DNA of 64,000 nt. It comes from Clostridia bacterium. GTDB lineage: Bacteria; Bacillota; Clostridia; Oscillospirales; Acutalibacteraceae. The position numbers and the translations under genes were made by a program. The notes below the pieces were generated by a model, which did not search any database, was not told where the DNA came from, and saw only the letters and a program-made list of their open reading frames with translations. Shown piece after piece: positions 1 to 7,869 of the stretch (the first letter of the stretch is position 1; each line of letters starts with the position of its first letter). The stretch covers positions 1-64,000 of the forward strand of contig JAKSQO010000012.1 in NCBI GenBank assembly GCA_024404095.1. Reading direction: 5' to 3'.

Positions 1-1
1 A

Positions 2-97
2 AATGCTTGTAAAGTACAGTGTTATGCGGGCTTTGGGGTTATTCAGTGGATATTAGTTAAAAAAGCGTGGAATGAGTATTCACAAAATGTCAAATAA
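2..97 (+). CDS. C-terminal end of an unidentified protein, cut by the window edge
   Basis: An open frame runs in from the left edge and stops with TAA at 95-97, only 6 bases before a strong hairpin. The 31 visible residues are mixed hydrophobic and basic, including a GVIQWILVKKAW stretch. The stop-then-terminator arrangement is the main reason to think it is coding. The family cannot be recognised from so little. Confidence 0.35.
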   Translation, partial: NACKVQCYAGFGVIQWILVKKAWNEYSQNVK

Positions 98-103
98 ACA
101 GCC

Positions 104-133
104 AAACGGAGCGGGTAGAGAACCGCTCCGTTT
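104..133 (+). terminator. Hairpin terminator after the left-edge gene
   Basis: An 11-bp perfect stem (AAACGGAGCGG paired with CCGCTCCGTTT) with an 8-base loop follows the stop codon at 97. The trailing T run is only three bases, so it may be a weak or bidirectional terminator. Confidence 0.5.
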
Positions 134-193
134 CAGCTTCTTGACATTATTTACTGACTTCGTCAGCCGTCCTGTTCAAGTCCCATTGTAATG

Positions 194-225
194 AAAACAG
201 CCGCCACAAACGTGACAGCTGTTTT
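194..225 (-). terminator. Rho-independent terminator of the tRNA-Leu transcript
   Basis: Read on the minus strand, a long stem of about 14 pairs with some G-T pairs (AAAACAGCTGTCAC against GTGGCGGCTGTTTT) lies directly beyond the tRNA 3' end and closes with a T run. Confidence 0.65.
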
Positions 226-312
226 TGGTGCAGAAGAAGGGACTTGAACCCTCATGAACTTGCATTCACTAGAACCTGAATCTAGCGCGTCTGCCGATTC
301 CGCCACTTCTGC
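226..312 (-). tRNA. tRNA-Leu, anticodon CAG
   Basis: On the minus strand the 87 bases fold into a class II tRNA. The acceptor arm GCAGAAG pairs with CTTCTGC, the anticodon arm CTAGA/TCTAG encloses the loop TTCAGGT (anticodon CAG, reading CUG), a long variable arm is present as expected for leucine, and the T arm contains GGTTCAAGTCC. The 3' CCA is encoded. It has its own promoter and terminator, so it appears to be a single-tRNA transcription unit with a leader of about 128 bases. Confidence 0.95.
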
Positions 313-325
313 GTATTGACTCTGA

Positions 326-415
326 ATTTTACACGGCGAGTCTTACCGAGGCAGGCAACTAAGCTGATCTGCAAATCCGTAATTTTTACACGGTCGGATA
401 CACCGAGGCGGGCAC
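326..415 (-). repeat. Two imperfect direct repeats in the tRNA-Leu leader
   Basis: Two related segments of about 33 bases (326-358 and 381-415) lie between the tRNA promoter and the mature tRNA. On the plus strand both share TTTACACGG, a variable core of about six to eight bases, and ACCGAGGCRGGCA. They would be part of the primary transcript. Their role is unknown; processing or regulation of the tRNA is a guess. Confidence 0.6.
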
Positions 416-446
416 GCATACAATGCACGCTAATCCGCATAACGAA

Positions 447-474
447 ATTATATCACATAACTTTGAATTGTCAA
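447..474 (-). promoter_or_regulatory. Sigma-A promoter for tRNA-Leu
   Basis: On the minus strand a perfect TTGACA (469-474) is separated by 16 bases from a perfect TATAAT (447-452). Transcription would begin near 440 and run into the tRNA. Confidence 0.75.
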
Positions 475-489
475 GAGAAAAGTGAAGCA

Positions 490-526
490 TTTATGCAAAT
501 AAAACGGTGCCGTTGTGACACCGTTT
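490..526 (-). terminator. Terminator of the minus-strand ttcA-to-glycosyltransferase operon
   Basis: An 8-bp stem (AAACGGTG, 502-509, with CACCGTTT, 519-526) just beyond the glycosyltransferase stop is followed on the minus strand by TTTTATTT. Confidence 0.65.
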
Positions 527-530
527 CATT

Positions 531-1619
531 TTATAATGTTTTATATGCGTCTATTATTTCTTCTTTGTAAGTATCAAGTCCGTAATACTTCAATGCATTT
601 TCTCTGTTGCTGTCTGCGCAGGGAAAGCTATCTCTGACTCTGAATGCTTCGGAGAGCTTGTCCTTTAAATCGTCGGAGTTTTTATTCTCAAACCACAGCA
701 TCTCTATTCTGTCGCCTGCATAGGTGCGCTGACCTGAACAGTCGCTTGCGACAACAACCTTACCGCAGTATGCCTCCTCTATGATTGCCGAGCAGGCACC
801 CTCGCTTCGTGAAGGGGAGAGGCAGACGTCGGCGGCACGGTAGTAGGATGCGATATCGTTTCTCGGCGGCAGGAGCTTTATCCATTCGGGAAAGCTTCCG
901 TTGAACTGCTCAGTAAGCGATTTCGTGATTTCCTCGCGGTGAGTTGTCACAACAATGGCAAGATATGCATTACAGCTTTCGCGGAGCTTGCTGACAGCGT
1001 CGACGGCAATGTCAATTCCTTTTATTTTATAATTGTATCCGACCATCAGACATAGCAGACCGTCATCTGTACCGATAATATCCTTGCGGTTCAGATTTTC
1101 GTATGTATCAAGCCGCTCAAATGCAATCGGATTGAGAATTACGTTTTTTCTGCAAGACGGATAATTCACACTGCACTCGTCCGCCATAGCGGGGGCAATG
1201 CAGATGAAAGACCAGTTTCTGTAAAACAGTTTGCCTAAGTTGATTTTTATGGGATTGAAATGTCCGTATGCGCTTCGGTAGTGCTTTATAATTCTGACCT
1301 TTTTTCCAAGAGCGGCAAGGCCGATACAGATATCGGTTTTCATATCCGTAAAGTGGACGTGAACTATATCAACCTTTTCTTCCGTAATAATTTTACGGAA
1401 AAGCTTGATTTTTTTAAGCGGACTTTCTTCGTAAATATAAACAGGATGCTCCTGTTTTAAATCATCAACCCATTTGTTTTTTCTTTGAAGATTACGGTCG
1501 GTAAAAGCATAAATGTTTTTACCGTTTTCGTTCTTTAAAGCTGAGTCAATCGCATTAAGCTCTGCTATAAAATTTCCGCTGACAGTTGAGGCAAAATCGC
1601 AGATGTGCAATACATTCAT
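531..1619 (-). CDS. Glycosyltransferase, GT4 family (GT-B fold)
   Basis: This 362-residue protein is expected to transfer a sugar from a nucleotide donor, probably onto a surface glycan. The N-terminal half has Rossmann-like strands (MNVLHICDF; VDIVHVHFTD near residue 85). The C-terminal donor-binding half shows the family signature SRSEGACSAIIEEAYCG near residue 270, which includes the E-x7-E pattern. The start has a GGAGG ribosome site. It is the last gene of a four-gene minus operon, 18 bases after the SGNH hydrolase, and a terminator follows. No polysaccharide cluster surrounds it, so the acceptor is unknown. Confidence 0.85.
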   Translation of the reverse strand: MNVLHICDFASTVSGNFIAELNAIDSALKNENGKNIYAFTDRNLQRKNKWVDDLKQEHPVYIYEESPLKKIKLFRKIITEEKVDIVHVHFTDMKTDICIGLAALGKKVRIIKHYRSAYGHFNPIKINLGKLFYRNWSFICIAPAMADECSVNYPSCRKNVILNPIAFERLDTYENLNRKDIIGTDDGLLCLMVGYNYKIKGIDIAVDAVSKLRESCNAYLAIVVTTHREEITKSLTEQFNGSFPEWIKLLPPRNDIASYYRAADVCLSPSRSEGACSAIIEEAYCGKVVVASDCSGQRTYAGDRIEMLWFENKNSDDLKDKLSEAFRVRDSFPCADSNRENALKYYGLDTYKEEIIDAYKTL

Positions 1620-1637
1620 TGCATTACCTCCGTTGAT

Positions 1638-2273
1638 TTATTTCTGCTCGCTGTTTACCTGCTCAATGATTTCAGCAACGTAATCGGCATAGATGTGACC
1701 GATAAAGTCTGCACCCTCACCGTAGGTGGGATGAACACCGTCGGCTGAGAAGGTCTGCCAGTCTGTGTTTACGCAGGCGGCTGCAAGGATTCCGTCAAGA
1801 GGGATGTAGAGGTCAGCGTATTCGCGTGCAAGCTTGCGTGTAATCTGCACCTTCGGGTCAAGGTCTTCACGGAAAAATTCTTTGTCGGCGGCGGGGAGAA
1901 GGAACTGCTCAATCATAACGATTTTTGCATTTGTCTTTGTCTTGATTGCTTCAAGAACTGTGCGGTAGTTCTCTTCAAACTTAGCGTTGTCAATCCAGCT
2001 CTTGTCAGCCGCATGGTGCCATGTGTCATTTACACCGATGAGAATTGAAACGATGTCGGGCTGAATGTCAATGAAATCGGACTCAAGTCTGTTGACAAGG
2101 TCGATTGTCTGATTGCCGCTGATTCCGAGGTCGATAAACTCAAAATCCATTCCGTCAAAATACTCTTTTATGTACTTTGCGGCATACTTCGGATAGCCGT
2201 TCCCGAGGTCGTGATAGTCCTCACGGTTGCGGTCTGCATCTGTTATGCTGTCGCCCTGAAATAATATTTTCAT
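1638..2273 (-). CDS. SGNH/GDSL-type esterase
   Basis: This 211-residue hydrolase of the SGNH superfamily probably deacetylates or de-esterifies a carbohydrate or small ester. Visible blocks are GDSIT near residue 7 (nucleophile Ser), the block with Gly in LGISGNQ, GVND near 80 (Asn), and DGVHPT near 179 (catalytic Asp and His). There is no signal peptide, so it should act in the cytoplasm. Its ATG overlaps the stop of the upstream phosphopantetheinyl transferase (ATGA), which shows translational coupling, and GGAGG precedes the start. The substrate cannot be read from sequence. Confidence 0.88.
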   Translation of the reverse strand: MKILFQGDSITDADRNREDYHDLGNGYPKYAAKYIKEYFDGMDFEFIDLGISGNQTIDLVNRLESDFIDIQPDIVSILIGVNDTWHHAADKSWIDNAKFEENYRTVLEAIKTKTNAKIVMIEQFLLPAADKEFFREDLDPKVQITRKLAREYADLYIPLDGILAAACVNTDWQTFSADGVHPTYGEGADFIGHIYADYVAEIIEQVNSEQK

Positions 2274-2884
2274 AATAAGTCCTCCAGATTGTTAATTTCA
2301 ATTATATCTGAAAATTCATCGCTTCCGCAGACGGAAACAAAAAATTTATCAAATTCAAAAGTGTTAAAGCTTTTGCCGTATTTTGTAAAGCGTTTTTCTG
2401 TGCTGTCAAACGAAAAGCTGTTCAGAAGCTGAATACCTCTGCCGTCACATTTCGCAGCGGCTTCCTTAAGCGTCCATATGCGTGTGAACTCACGGGCTTT
2501 ATCGGACGAGGAGAGGATGATGCTTTTTTCTTCATCCGAGCAGACACGGTTCATTATTTTTTCGTTGAAATCCCCGATATCCTGAATGTCAATTCCGACA
2601 GGGGAGCGGCTGACGGCAACGGCAACTCCCACACGGCAATGAGTTATATTAAAATGTATATCCTGTCCTTTGATGTACGGCTTGCCGTGTTCGCCTGTCT
2701 CAAGCTGAAAGCTTTTTATGCCGTATTGGCTTAATGCGTGTTTTAAAATTAAATATGATACAATGCAGTTTTCTCTGTCTCTTTTCTGACGGAGTCTGCT
2801 GAGTTTTTCCGCACGCTCGTCAGGGAGATATTCTGCATATTTTTCAATGTCTGATGACTGATAATTTCTGAAAAGATAAATCAT
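2270..2884 (-). CDS. 4'-phosphopantetheinyl transferase (Sfp/HetI/AcpT type)
   Basis: The protein transfers 4'-phosphopantetheine from CoA to a serine of carrier proteins. Motifs are GIDIQ (residues 97-101, Mg/CoA binding) and WTLKEA (137-142), with HFNITHC near 77. The open frame extends further upstream, but the start was placed at 2884 because the previous gene stops at 2886 and this ATG matches the family N-terminus, giving 204 residues. Its partner could be the acyl carrier protein encoded at 63.3 kb or another carrier protein; no polyketide or peptide synthetase lies in the window. Confidence 0.85.
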   Translation of the reverse strand: MIYLFRNYQSSDIEKYAEYLPDERAEKLSRLRQKRDRENCIVSYLILKHALSQYGIKSFQLETGEHGKPYIKGQDIHFNITHCRVGVAVAVSRSPVGIDIQDIGDFNEKIMNRVCSDEEKSIILSSSDKAREFTRIWTLKEAAAKCDGRGIQLLNSFSFDSTEKRFTKYGKSFNTFEFDKFFVSVCGSDEFSDIIEINNLEDLL

Positions 2885-2885
2885 A

Positions 2886-3725
2886 CTATTCACTCTTTGT
2901 ATCGTAGGTTTCAACAAACGAATGAAGCTCGCCGCCGTCACACTCACGGTAGCCGATAATTGTTGCAAGGTTGACGTTGTGAATGCTTCGGAAAATGTTC
3001 ATATCGACATTATCATTGTCAGCTTTAAGCTTTTTTATAAGCTCCTTTACAACCTGACGCTTTGAACCGTCACAGGTTTCTGCGTTCTGCATTGTTACAC
3101 TGCACGCACAGCGGAGAAAATGCAGGTCATTATATCTTGCCCATGAAATGATTTCACGCTCACGCACCATATAAAGCGGACGGATAAGCTCCATGCCTTC
3201 AAAGTTTGTGCTTTTGAGCTTTGGCATCATCGTTTTGATTTCCGCACCGTAAAGCATACTCATAAGCGTTGTTTCTATTGCGTCGTCAAAGTGGTGACCG
3301 AGGGCGATCTTATTGCAGCCCATCTCCTGTGCCTGCTTATAAAGATATCCGCGGCGCATACGGGCGCAGAGATAGCACGGTGAAGCTCCGCCTGCGGCAT
3401 CAACATTGTGGAAAATCGGTGCATCAAACATTGTCAGAGGAATGTTGAGCGTTTTTGCGTTTTCAATAATCTTCTGCCTGTTCTCGGGAGAATACCCGGG
3501 GTCCATTGACAGGTATTCAACGTGAAATTCAAAGTCGCTGTATTTCTGAAGATGCTGCATACATACGGCGAGAAGCATTGAGTCCTTGCCGCCCGAAATG
3601 CAGACGGCAATTTTATCGCCGGGCTTTATAAGCTCATAGTCCTTGATTGCGGCGACAAAGTTGTTCCATATTGTTTTTCTGTATTTTTTTATAATGCTTC
3701 TTTCAATAAGCTGATGCTGTTCCAT
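2886..3725 (-). CDS. ttcA: tRNA 2-thiocytidine biosynthesis protein, TtcA family
   Basis: This PP-loop ATPase is expected to thiolate C32 of certain tRNAs using an iron-sulfur cluster. It carries the ATP loop SGGKDS (44-49), a cysteine pair CYLC (117-120) followed by ARMRRG, GHHFDDAIET near 143, and further cysteines near 204-214, all in the TtcA order. A TTG start exists 12 bases upstream, but ATG at 3725 has GGAGAG at good spacing and was chosen, giving 279 residues. It heads the minus operon and has a promoter at 3753-3781. Confidence 0.85.
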   Translation of the reverse strand: MEQHQLIERSIIKKYRKTIWNNFVAAIKDYELIKPGDKIAVCISGGKDSMLLAVCMQHLQKYSDFEFHVEYLSMDPGYSPENRQKIIENAKTLNIPLTMFDAPIFHNVDAAGGASPCYLCARMRRGYLYKQAQEMGCNKIALGHHFDDAIETTLMSMLYGAEIKTMMPKLKSTNFEGMELIRPLYMVREREIISWARYNDLHFLRCACSVTMQNAETCDGSKRQVVKELIKKLKADNDNVDMNIFRSIHNVNLATIIGYRECDGGELHSFVETYDTKSE

Positions 3726-3752
3726 AATTCTCTCCAAAACAAGTATAAGTGT

Positions 3753-3781
3753 ATTTTATCATTACTTATGTTAATTTACAA
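3753..3781 (-). promoter_or_regulatory. Promoter of the ttcA operon
   Basis: On the minus strand TTGTAA (3776-3781), a 17-base spacer and TAAAAT (3753-3758) precede ttcA. Its -35 box lies inside a 19-base palindrome. Confidence 0.55.
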
Positions 3782-3793
3782 CATTGTTGTAAA
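3775..3793. promoter_or_regulatory. Palindromic operator candidate between divergent ttcA and lon
   Basis: The 19-base sequence TTTACAACATTGTTGTAAA is a perfect inverted repeat around its central base. It overlaps the ttcA -35 element and lies 10 bases upstream of the lon -35 element, a position suited to a repressor controlling one or both promoters. The regulator is not identified. Confidence 0.5.
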
Positions 3794-3803
3794 AAGTTTT
3801 AGG

Positions 3804-3832
3804 TTGAAAAATGAGTTTTTTTAATGTATAAT
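3804..3832 (+). promoter_or_regulatory. Sigma-A promoter of lon
   Basis: TTGAAA (3804-3809), a 17-base spacer and a perfect TATAAT (3827-3832) predict a transcription start at about 3839-3840. That is at the first in-frame ATG of lon, which bears on the choice of start codon. Confidence 0.75.
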
Positions 3833-3879
3833 GTCGCTATATGTTAAATGGGCGGTATGTGCCCTATGGAGTTGATTAT

Positions 3880-6282
3880 TTGAACGAACTTAAAAATTAC
3901 AAGGTTATGCCTACCGTTGCGCTCAGAGGACTTGTTGTGTTCCCCGGAATGTCATTGAATTTTGACGTCGGCAGAGCACGTTCGATTGACGCGATTAAGG
4001 CGGCGATGGCTGATAACCGTGAAATATTTCTTGTTGCTCAGAGGGATATCCGTGATGACGAGCCGAATTTTGACCAGCTTTACAAAATCGGAACGGTTGC
4101 GAAAATCACGCATATTCTTCGTATGCCCAACAGCGATACAATCAGAATTTCAGTTGAGGGTCTTTACAGAGCTTCGCTTGTGGATATTCTTCAGGCTGAG
4201 CCGTATCTGATTACCGATGTTAAGATGAGAAAAACTCCGTCAGTCAAGGCGGAGGATATGGCATACGCAACTGCGCTTGTACGTCAGACAAAGGATTATT
4301 TTGAGGATTACACCGAGGTTGCTCCGCAGATGCCGGGTGACGTTCTGCTTGAGGTGCTTGAAAAGAACGATGCAGGCGAGCTTGCTGACTATATCGGCGG
4401 AAATATAATGCTTGAATATAAAAAGCGTCAGCAGATTCTTGCTGAAATCAATCCGATAAAACGTCTTGAAAAGGTTTGCAGTATTCTTGCAAGCGAGGGC
4501 GACCTGATGCGCCTTGAAAATGAAATCAATCAGAAGGTGCAGGAAAATATTGACAAGGGTCAGCGTGAATATTATCTTCATGAACAGATGAAGATGATTT
4601 CCGAAGAGCTTAATGACGGACTTTCTCCGCAGGAGGAGTGCGACGAGCTTCGTGAAAAGGTGAAGTCTCTCTCACTCAGTGAGGAGAGCGAGACGAAGCT
4701 TCTTAAGGAATGCGCAAGACTTGAAAAAATGTCTCCGACCTCGCCCGAGGCGACTGTCAGCCGTGTGTATATTGAAACCTGTGTCGAGCTTCCGTGGAAC
4801 AATATGACAACGGATAACCTTAATCTTGCAAACGCAAGAAAGGTGCTCGATCGCGACCATTACGGACTTGATAAGGTTAAGGAGAGAATTATAGAGGCTC
4901 TTGCTGTACGCAAGCTCTCCGAGGGCGGTTACGGACAGACACTCTGTCTTGTCGGCCCTCCGGGTGTCGGCAAAACCTCAATTGCGAAGAGTGTTGCGGC
5001 GGCGATGAATCGTAAATTTGCCCGTGTTTCTCTCGGTGGTGTCAGCGATGAGGCTGAAATCAGAGGTCACAGAAAAACCTATATCGGCTCAATGCCCGGC
5101 AGAATTATTGCCGCGGTCAAATCGGCAGGCACAAGAAATCCGATAATTCTGCTTGACGAGATTGACAAGCTCGGCAGAGATTATAAGGGTGACCCTGCTT
5201 CGGCACTTCTTGAGGTGCTTGACGGTGAGCAGAACGGCACTTTTACAGATCATTATATTGACCTGCCGTTTGACCTGAGCAAGGTTATGTTCATCACAAC
5301 GGCTAACGATAAATCTACAATTCCCGCTCCGCTCCTTGACCGTATGGAGGTTATTGAGCTTGCGAGCTACACACACGAGGAAAAATTCAATATAGCAAAG
5401 AAGCATCTTGTTCCCAAGCAGGTCAAGCTGCACGGACTTGATGCAAAGACATTTAAAATCAGCGACAAGGCTCTGCGTGATGTTATTGACGGTTATACCC
5501 GTGAGGCAGGCGTTAGACGGCTTGAACAGGAAATTGCCGCTCTGTGCCGTAAGGGTGCGGCAAAGCTTGTCAGCGGTGAAGCTGAAAAGATGAACATTAA
5601 ACAGAACGAGCTTGAAGAACTTCTCGGACCTAAAAAGTTTATTCCCGATACGATTGACGAGAGCGCACTTGTCGGTGTTGTCAACGGACTTGCGTGGACA
5701 AGTGTCGGCGGCGAAATGCTTCAGGTTGAGGTTGCTGTGCTTGAGGGCACAGGCAAGGTTGAGCTTACAGGCTCGCTCGGTGATGTTATGAAGGAATCTG
5801 CAATGGCGGCGGTAAGCTTTGTCAGAAGCCGTGCGGAGAAATACGGAATCAATCCGAAATTCTACAAGGAAAAGGATATTCACATCCATGTTCCCGAGGG
5901 TGCTGTTCCGAAGGACGGCCCGTCGGCAGGTGTGACAATGGCAACGGCTCTGATTTCCGCTCTGTCAGATACACCTGTTGACCAGTTTGTTGCCATGACA
6001 GGTGAGATTTCACTCACGGGTCGAGTGCTTCCTATCGGCGGACTTCGTGAAAAGACGATGGCGGCATACAGAATGGGTATTAAAAAGGTTATTATCCCGA
6101 AAAAGAATCTGCCCGACCTTGCCGAGGTTGACGCAAAGGTAAAGGAAGCAATCGAATTTGTTTCCGCTTCCAAGCTTGATGATGTGTTTGACAATGCACT
6201 TATCAGAAGCGAGCAGGAGAAAAAGGCTGTTGCGGCAATGGCTCAGAAGCATGAGCACAGCTTTAATGCGGTCAGAATCTGA
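3880..6282 (+). CDS. lon: ATP-dependent protease Lon (La)
   Basis: Lon degrades misfolded and regulatory proteins in the cytoplasm. It has the N-terminal substrate domain (LRGLVVFPG), a coiled-coil linker, an AAA+ module with Walker A GPPGVGKTS and Walker B ILLDEIDKL, and the Ser-Lys protease domain (Ser in DGPSAG, Lys in REKTMAAY). An ATG at 3841 opens the same frame, but transcription should start at that base with no ribosome site. TTG at 3880 has GGAG 7 bases upstream and fits the family N-terminus, giving 800 residues; use of 3841 (813 residues, leaderless) cannot be excluded. No CIRCE or CtsR operator is visible. Confidence 0.93.
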   Translation: MNELKNYKVMPTVALRGLVVFPGMSLNFDVGRARSIDAIKAAMADNREIFLVAQRDIRDDEPNFDQLYKIGTVAKITHILRMPNSDTIRISVEGLYRASLVDILQAEPYLITDVKMRKTPSVKAEDMAYATALVRQTKDYFEDYTEVAPQMPGDVLLEVLEKNDAGELADYIGGNIMLEYKKRQQILAEINPIKRLEKVCSILASEGDLMRLENEINQKVQENIDKGQREYYLHEQMKMISEELNDGLSPQEECDELREKVKSLSLSEESETKLLKECARLEKMSPTSPEATVSRVYIETCVELPWNNMTTDNLNLANARKVLDRDHYGLDKVKERIIEALAVRKLSEGGYGQTLCLVGPPGVGKTSIAKSVAAAMNRKFARVSLGGVSDEAEIRGHRKTYIGSMPGRIIAAVKSAGTRNPIILLDEIDKLGRDYKGDPASALLEVLDGEQNGTFTDHYIDLPFDLSKVMFITTANDKSTIPAPLLDRMEVIELASYTHEEKFNIAKKHLVPKQVKLHGLDAKTFKISDKALRDVIDGYTREAGVRRLEQEIAALCRKGAAKLVSGEAEKMNIKQNELEELLGPKKFIPDTIDESALVGVVNGLAWTSVGGEMLQVEVAVLEGTGKVELTGSLGDVMKESAMAAVSFVRSRAEKYGINPKFYKEKDIHIHVPEGAVPKDGPSAGVTMATALISALSDTPVDQFVAMTGEISLTGRVLPIGGLREKTMAAYRMGIKKVIIPKKNLPDLAEVDAKVKEAIEFVSASKLDDVFDNALIRSEQEKKAVAAMAQKHEHSFNAVRI

Positions 6283-6293
6283 CGGAGGTTATT

Positions 6294-6875
6294 ATGAGAT
6301 TTGACAAAGCACAGTTTGAAACTTCATACGGTACTTCAGCTCAGCTGCCTGAGTCAACGGAGATGGAAATTGCATTTGCAGGACGTTCAAATGTAGGCAA
6401 GTCCTCAATGCTTAACAAGGTTCTCAACAGAAAAAATCTTGCGAGAGTAAGCTCTGTTCCGGGCAAGACGGTTACAATCAATTTTTTTGAATGCGACGGA
6501 ATAAAGCTCGTTGACCTGCCCGGTTACGGCTATGCAAAGGTTAATTTTAACGAGAAAAAGCGTTGGGCTGACCTCATGGAGGGCTACTTCAAGTCGGACA
6601 GAAATATCCGTCTTGTGGTTCAGCTGACGGATATGCGCCATCCCGTTACCAAGGATGACCTCGATATGATGCGTTTTCTTCAGGCGGTCGGTTATCCGTT
6701 CATTGTGGTTATGACAAAGAGCGATAAGCTCAATAAGACCGAGCGTGCAAACAGACTTGAAGCGATTAAGCAGGAGCTTGCGGAGTTCGGCGATATTGAA
6801 ACAATTCCGTTTTCCGCCTCAAACGGCGAGGGTGCGGACAGGATAAGACAGGCTATCGAGAATGCGGTGAAATGA
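6294..6875 (+). CDS. engB: Ribosome biogenesis GTPase EngB (YsxC/YihA)
   Basis: This 193-residue GTPase assists late assembly of the 50S subunit. G motifs are GRSNVGKSS (P-loop), DLPGYG (G3) and TKSD (G4), with SAS as G5. It lies 11 bases after lon and has a GGAGG ribosome site, so the two are probably co-transcribed; this pairing is common in Firmicutes. Confidence 0.93.
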   Translation: MRFDKAQFETSYGTSAQLPESTEMEIAFAGRSNVGKSSMLNKVLNRKNLARVSSVPGKTVTINFFECDGIKLVDLPGYGYAKVNFNEKKRWADLMEGYFKSDRNIRLVVQLTDMRHPVTKDDLDMMRFLQAVGYPFIVVMTKSDKLNKTERANRLEAIKQELAEFGDIETIPFSASNGEGADRIRQAIENAVK

Positions 6876-6914
6876 TTTTTAACCGTGCCGATGACCGAAT
6901 AAAATATTTAATTT

Positions 6915-6940
6915 GGCTGTAAGGTTGAACAGCCGTGTTT
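6915..6940 (+). terminator. Weak hairpin after engB
   Basis: A 6-bp stem (GGCTGT with ACAGCC, 8-base loop) is followed by GTGTTTAT. A strong promoter begins soon after, so termination here would be sensible, but the hairpin is short. Confidence 0.3.
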
Positions 6941-6987
6941 ATAACAAAAATATACTCAAATAAATTTACTGATTTTTGAATTTTATG

Positions 6988-7016
6988 TTGACAAAACTGA
7001 TAAATCAATATATAAT
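6988..7016 (+). promoter_or_regulatory. Consensus sigma-A promoter of yceD-rpmF
   Basis: Perfect TTGACA (6988-6993), a 17-base spacer and perfect TATAAT (7011-7016). Transcription would start near 7023, giving a short leader with a GGTG ribosome site before 7051. Confidence 0.85.
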
Positions 7017-7050
7017 ATCAAAGCATGACATTTGAGGTGAAAGGTGACTT

Positions 7051-7548
7051 ATGTTTTTTATTGAGCTTGAACCTGTCTTTAATAACGAGGGCCTGACCAA
7101 GCCTTTGGATTTTAGCCTTGATTTAAATGATGTGGAGTACAACGGAGGGTTTCCATTCAAGACCCCTGTGTGCATCAAGGGTGAGGTTAAAAACTCAACG
7201 GGCATTGTTACCGTATCCGCAAAGGCGGAGTTTACCTTGAATCTTACCTGCGACAGATGCGCTGTCAGCTTTGACCGCACGTTTTCTGTACCTTGCGAGC
7301 ACGTTCTGGTTACCGAAGTCAATGACGAAAACAATGATGAGCTTATTATTGTTGAATCGCTTCACTATGACCTTGAACCGCTTATCAGGGAGGATGTTTT
7401 ATTAAGCCTTCCGTCCAAGGTTCTGTGCAGGGAAGACTGCCTCGGTATGTGTTACCGATGCGGCAAAGACCTTAACGACGGTCCCTGCGACTGTGAAAAG
7501 GAATATGACCCGAGATGGGACGTTCTGACACAGCTGCTTGACGATTGA
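7051..7548 (+). CDS. yceD: DUF177 (YceD) family protein
   Basis: This 165-residue protein belongs to the YceD/DUF177 family, known as the usual upstream partner of rpmF and linked to 23S rRNA accumulation. It has the typical cysteine pairs: TCDRC in the middle (Cys near 68 and 71) and CYRC plus CDC near the C-terminus. It is cotranscribed with rpmF from a perfect promoter and ends 52 bases before it. Confidence 0.85.
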   Translation: MFFIELEPVFNNEGLTKPLDFSLDLNDVEYNGGFPFKTPVCIKGEVKNSTGIVTVSAKAEFTLNLTCDRCAVSFDRTFSVPCEHVLVTEVNDENNDELIIVESLHYDLEPLIREDVLLSLPSKVLCREDCLGMCYRCGKDLNDGPCDCEKEYDPRWDVLTQLLDD

Positions 7549-7600
7549 CCGCTGAACAAGTAATTTTTATTTTTTGAATATTTTATAGGAGGCACTTAAA

Positions 7601-7783
7601 ATGGCAGTACCAAAGAGAAGAGTTTCTAAGGAAAGAAGAGACAAGAGACGTTCAAACGTATGGAAGATGGAAGCACCTGAACTCGTAAAGTGCTCACAGT
7701 GCGGCGAGTATAAGAGAGCTCACAGAGTATGCTCATCCTGCGGCTATTACAACGGCAAGCTCGTTGTAAAGAAGGATGCATAA
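7601..7783 (+). CDS. rpmF: 50S ribosomal protein L32 (zinc-binding form)
   Basis: This 60-residue protein begins MAVPKRRVSKERRDKRR and has the C+ zinc ribbon CSQC...CSSC. It is a structural component of the large subunit. GGAGG lies upstream of the ATG and a strong terminator follows. Confidence 0.97.
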   Translation: MAVPKRRVSKERRDKRRSNVWKMEAPELVKCSQCGEYKRAHRVCSSCGYYNGKLVVKKDA

Positions 7784-7809
7784 GTTCTTTCTGAAAATGT
7801 AACGGAGAA

Positions 7810-7847
7810 GGTAGAGATGGACCGTACAGTCCGTTCTCTGCCTTTTT
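7810..7847 (+). terminator. Terminator of yceD-rpmF
   Basis: GGTAGAGA (7810-7817) pairs with TCTCTGCC (7835-7842), with further inner pairing GGAC/GTCC, and is followed directly by TTTTT. Confidence 0.85.
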
Positions 7848-7869
7848 GACTTTTTAAAGAGGTGATTTT

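Noticed and set aside
5089..5889. Long minus-strand frame (266 codons) inside lon
   Set aside because: It lies wholly within the conserved AAA and protease domains of lon on the other strand and encodes no recognisable motif.
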